NCBI GenBank assembly: GCA_016291405.1
Contig: JAEEXG010000006.1
Span: 1 to 64,000, forward strand
From: Lachnospiraceae bacterium
GTDB lineage: Bacteria; Bacillota; Clostridia; Lachnospirales; Lachnospiraceae
DNA length: 64,000 nucleotides
Reading direction: 5' to 3'
A program made the position numbers and the translations under genes. Below the pieces are notes generated by a model. The model was not told where the DNA came from. It was given only the letters and a program-made list of their open reading frames with translations, and did no database searches. This document shows, in pieces, positions 63,930-64,000 of this stretch (its first letter is position 1; each line of letters begins with the position of its first letter).

Positions 63930-64000
63930 CTATTCAAAATTTAACCCTGCAATAATATCTTTGTTAAAGTTTTGTACCAGTCGGCATAAAGCGACTTCCG
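63930..64000 (-). CDS. C-terminal end of an unidentified gene
   Basis: The last 22 codons and a TAG stop are in the window; the readable end is VQNFNKDIIAGLNFE. The MltG-like gene follows 8 bases later, with its ribosome site overlapping this stop. One of three frames was chosen because it alone stays open to the edge and stops right at the next gene. Product unknown. Confidence 0.45.
   Translation of the reverse strand, partial: EVALCRLVQNFNKDIIAGLNFE

Overview
The window is low-GC Gram-positive DNA that most resembles a motile, pectin-using member of the Lachnospiraceae (Clostridia). The clues are AGGAGG-type ribosome sites, frequent TTG and GTG starts, sigma-28 type promoters, a YjfB-type motility protein, type III glutamine synthetase, a class II aldolase, a T-box ahead of ileS and BMP-family nucleoside transport. 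The family assignment is an inference from gene content. I see no rRNA, tRNA, CRISPR array, phage or transposase, so this looks like core chromosome with some accessory surface genes. Most genes lie on the minus strand.

Layout. 1-5.8 kb: a secreted protein fragment, a giant subtilase, and a small membrane protein with a domain like the subtilase propeptide. 5.8-6.5 kb: a DNA alkylation repair protein. 6.6-11.9 kb: a BMP-type nucleoside ABC transporter behind a guanine-class purine riboswitch. 11.9-16.4 kb: xpt, a hybrid histidine kinase and a lipoprotein resembling the trigger factor C-domain. 16.5-20 kb: a small membrane protein, the ispE-gntR-DUF1934 operon and a sigma-28 controlled gene. 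20-23 kb: pyrC-pyrK-pyrD. 23-29 kb: plsC, a GH9-like lipoprotein-ddl-murF operon and an EF-hand gene with a sigma-28-like promoter. 29-31.6 kb: a perfect 31-bp inverted repeat and an ECF sigma/anti-sigma pair. 31.6-39.9 kb: T-box-ileS-glgP-aconitase. 39.9-43.9 kb: mscL, then a glycosyltransferase-mscS-CapA operon. 44-47 kb: a chemoreceptor with a sugar-binding lipoprotein. 47-55 kb: a pectin/rhamnogalacturonan operon (binding protein, two permeases, YesL-like, GH105, GH28) with a divergent AraC regulator. 55-64 kb: YjfB, pepF, fba, glnN, a membrane protein, trhP, trmR, a shortened MltG-like gene and the end of one more gene.

How the genes work together. Purine salvage (xpt plus transporter) and pyrimidine synthesis (pyrCKD) are both here. 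Cell-wall precursor ligases share an operon with a GH9-like protein that has lost its catalytic motif. The pectin operon imports oligogalacturonides or rhamnogalacturonides and trims them with GH105 and GH28 enzymes. A chemoreceptor/binding-protein pair and two to three sigma-28 or motility-type genes indicate chemotactic motility. trmR and trhP together would make 5-methoxyuridine at the tRNA wobble position. The least familiar parts are the subtilase/I9-like pair with a terminator between them, the pseudo-GH9 lipoprotein, the trigger-factor-like lipoprotein next to a histidine kinase, and the long inverted repeat. No single clearly new system stands out beyond these.
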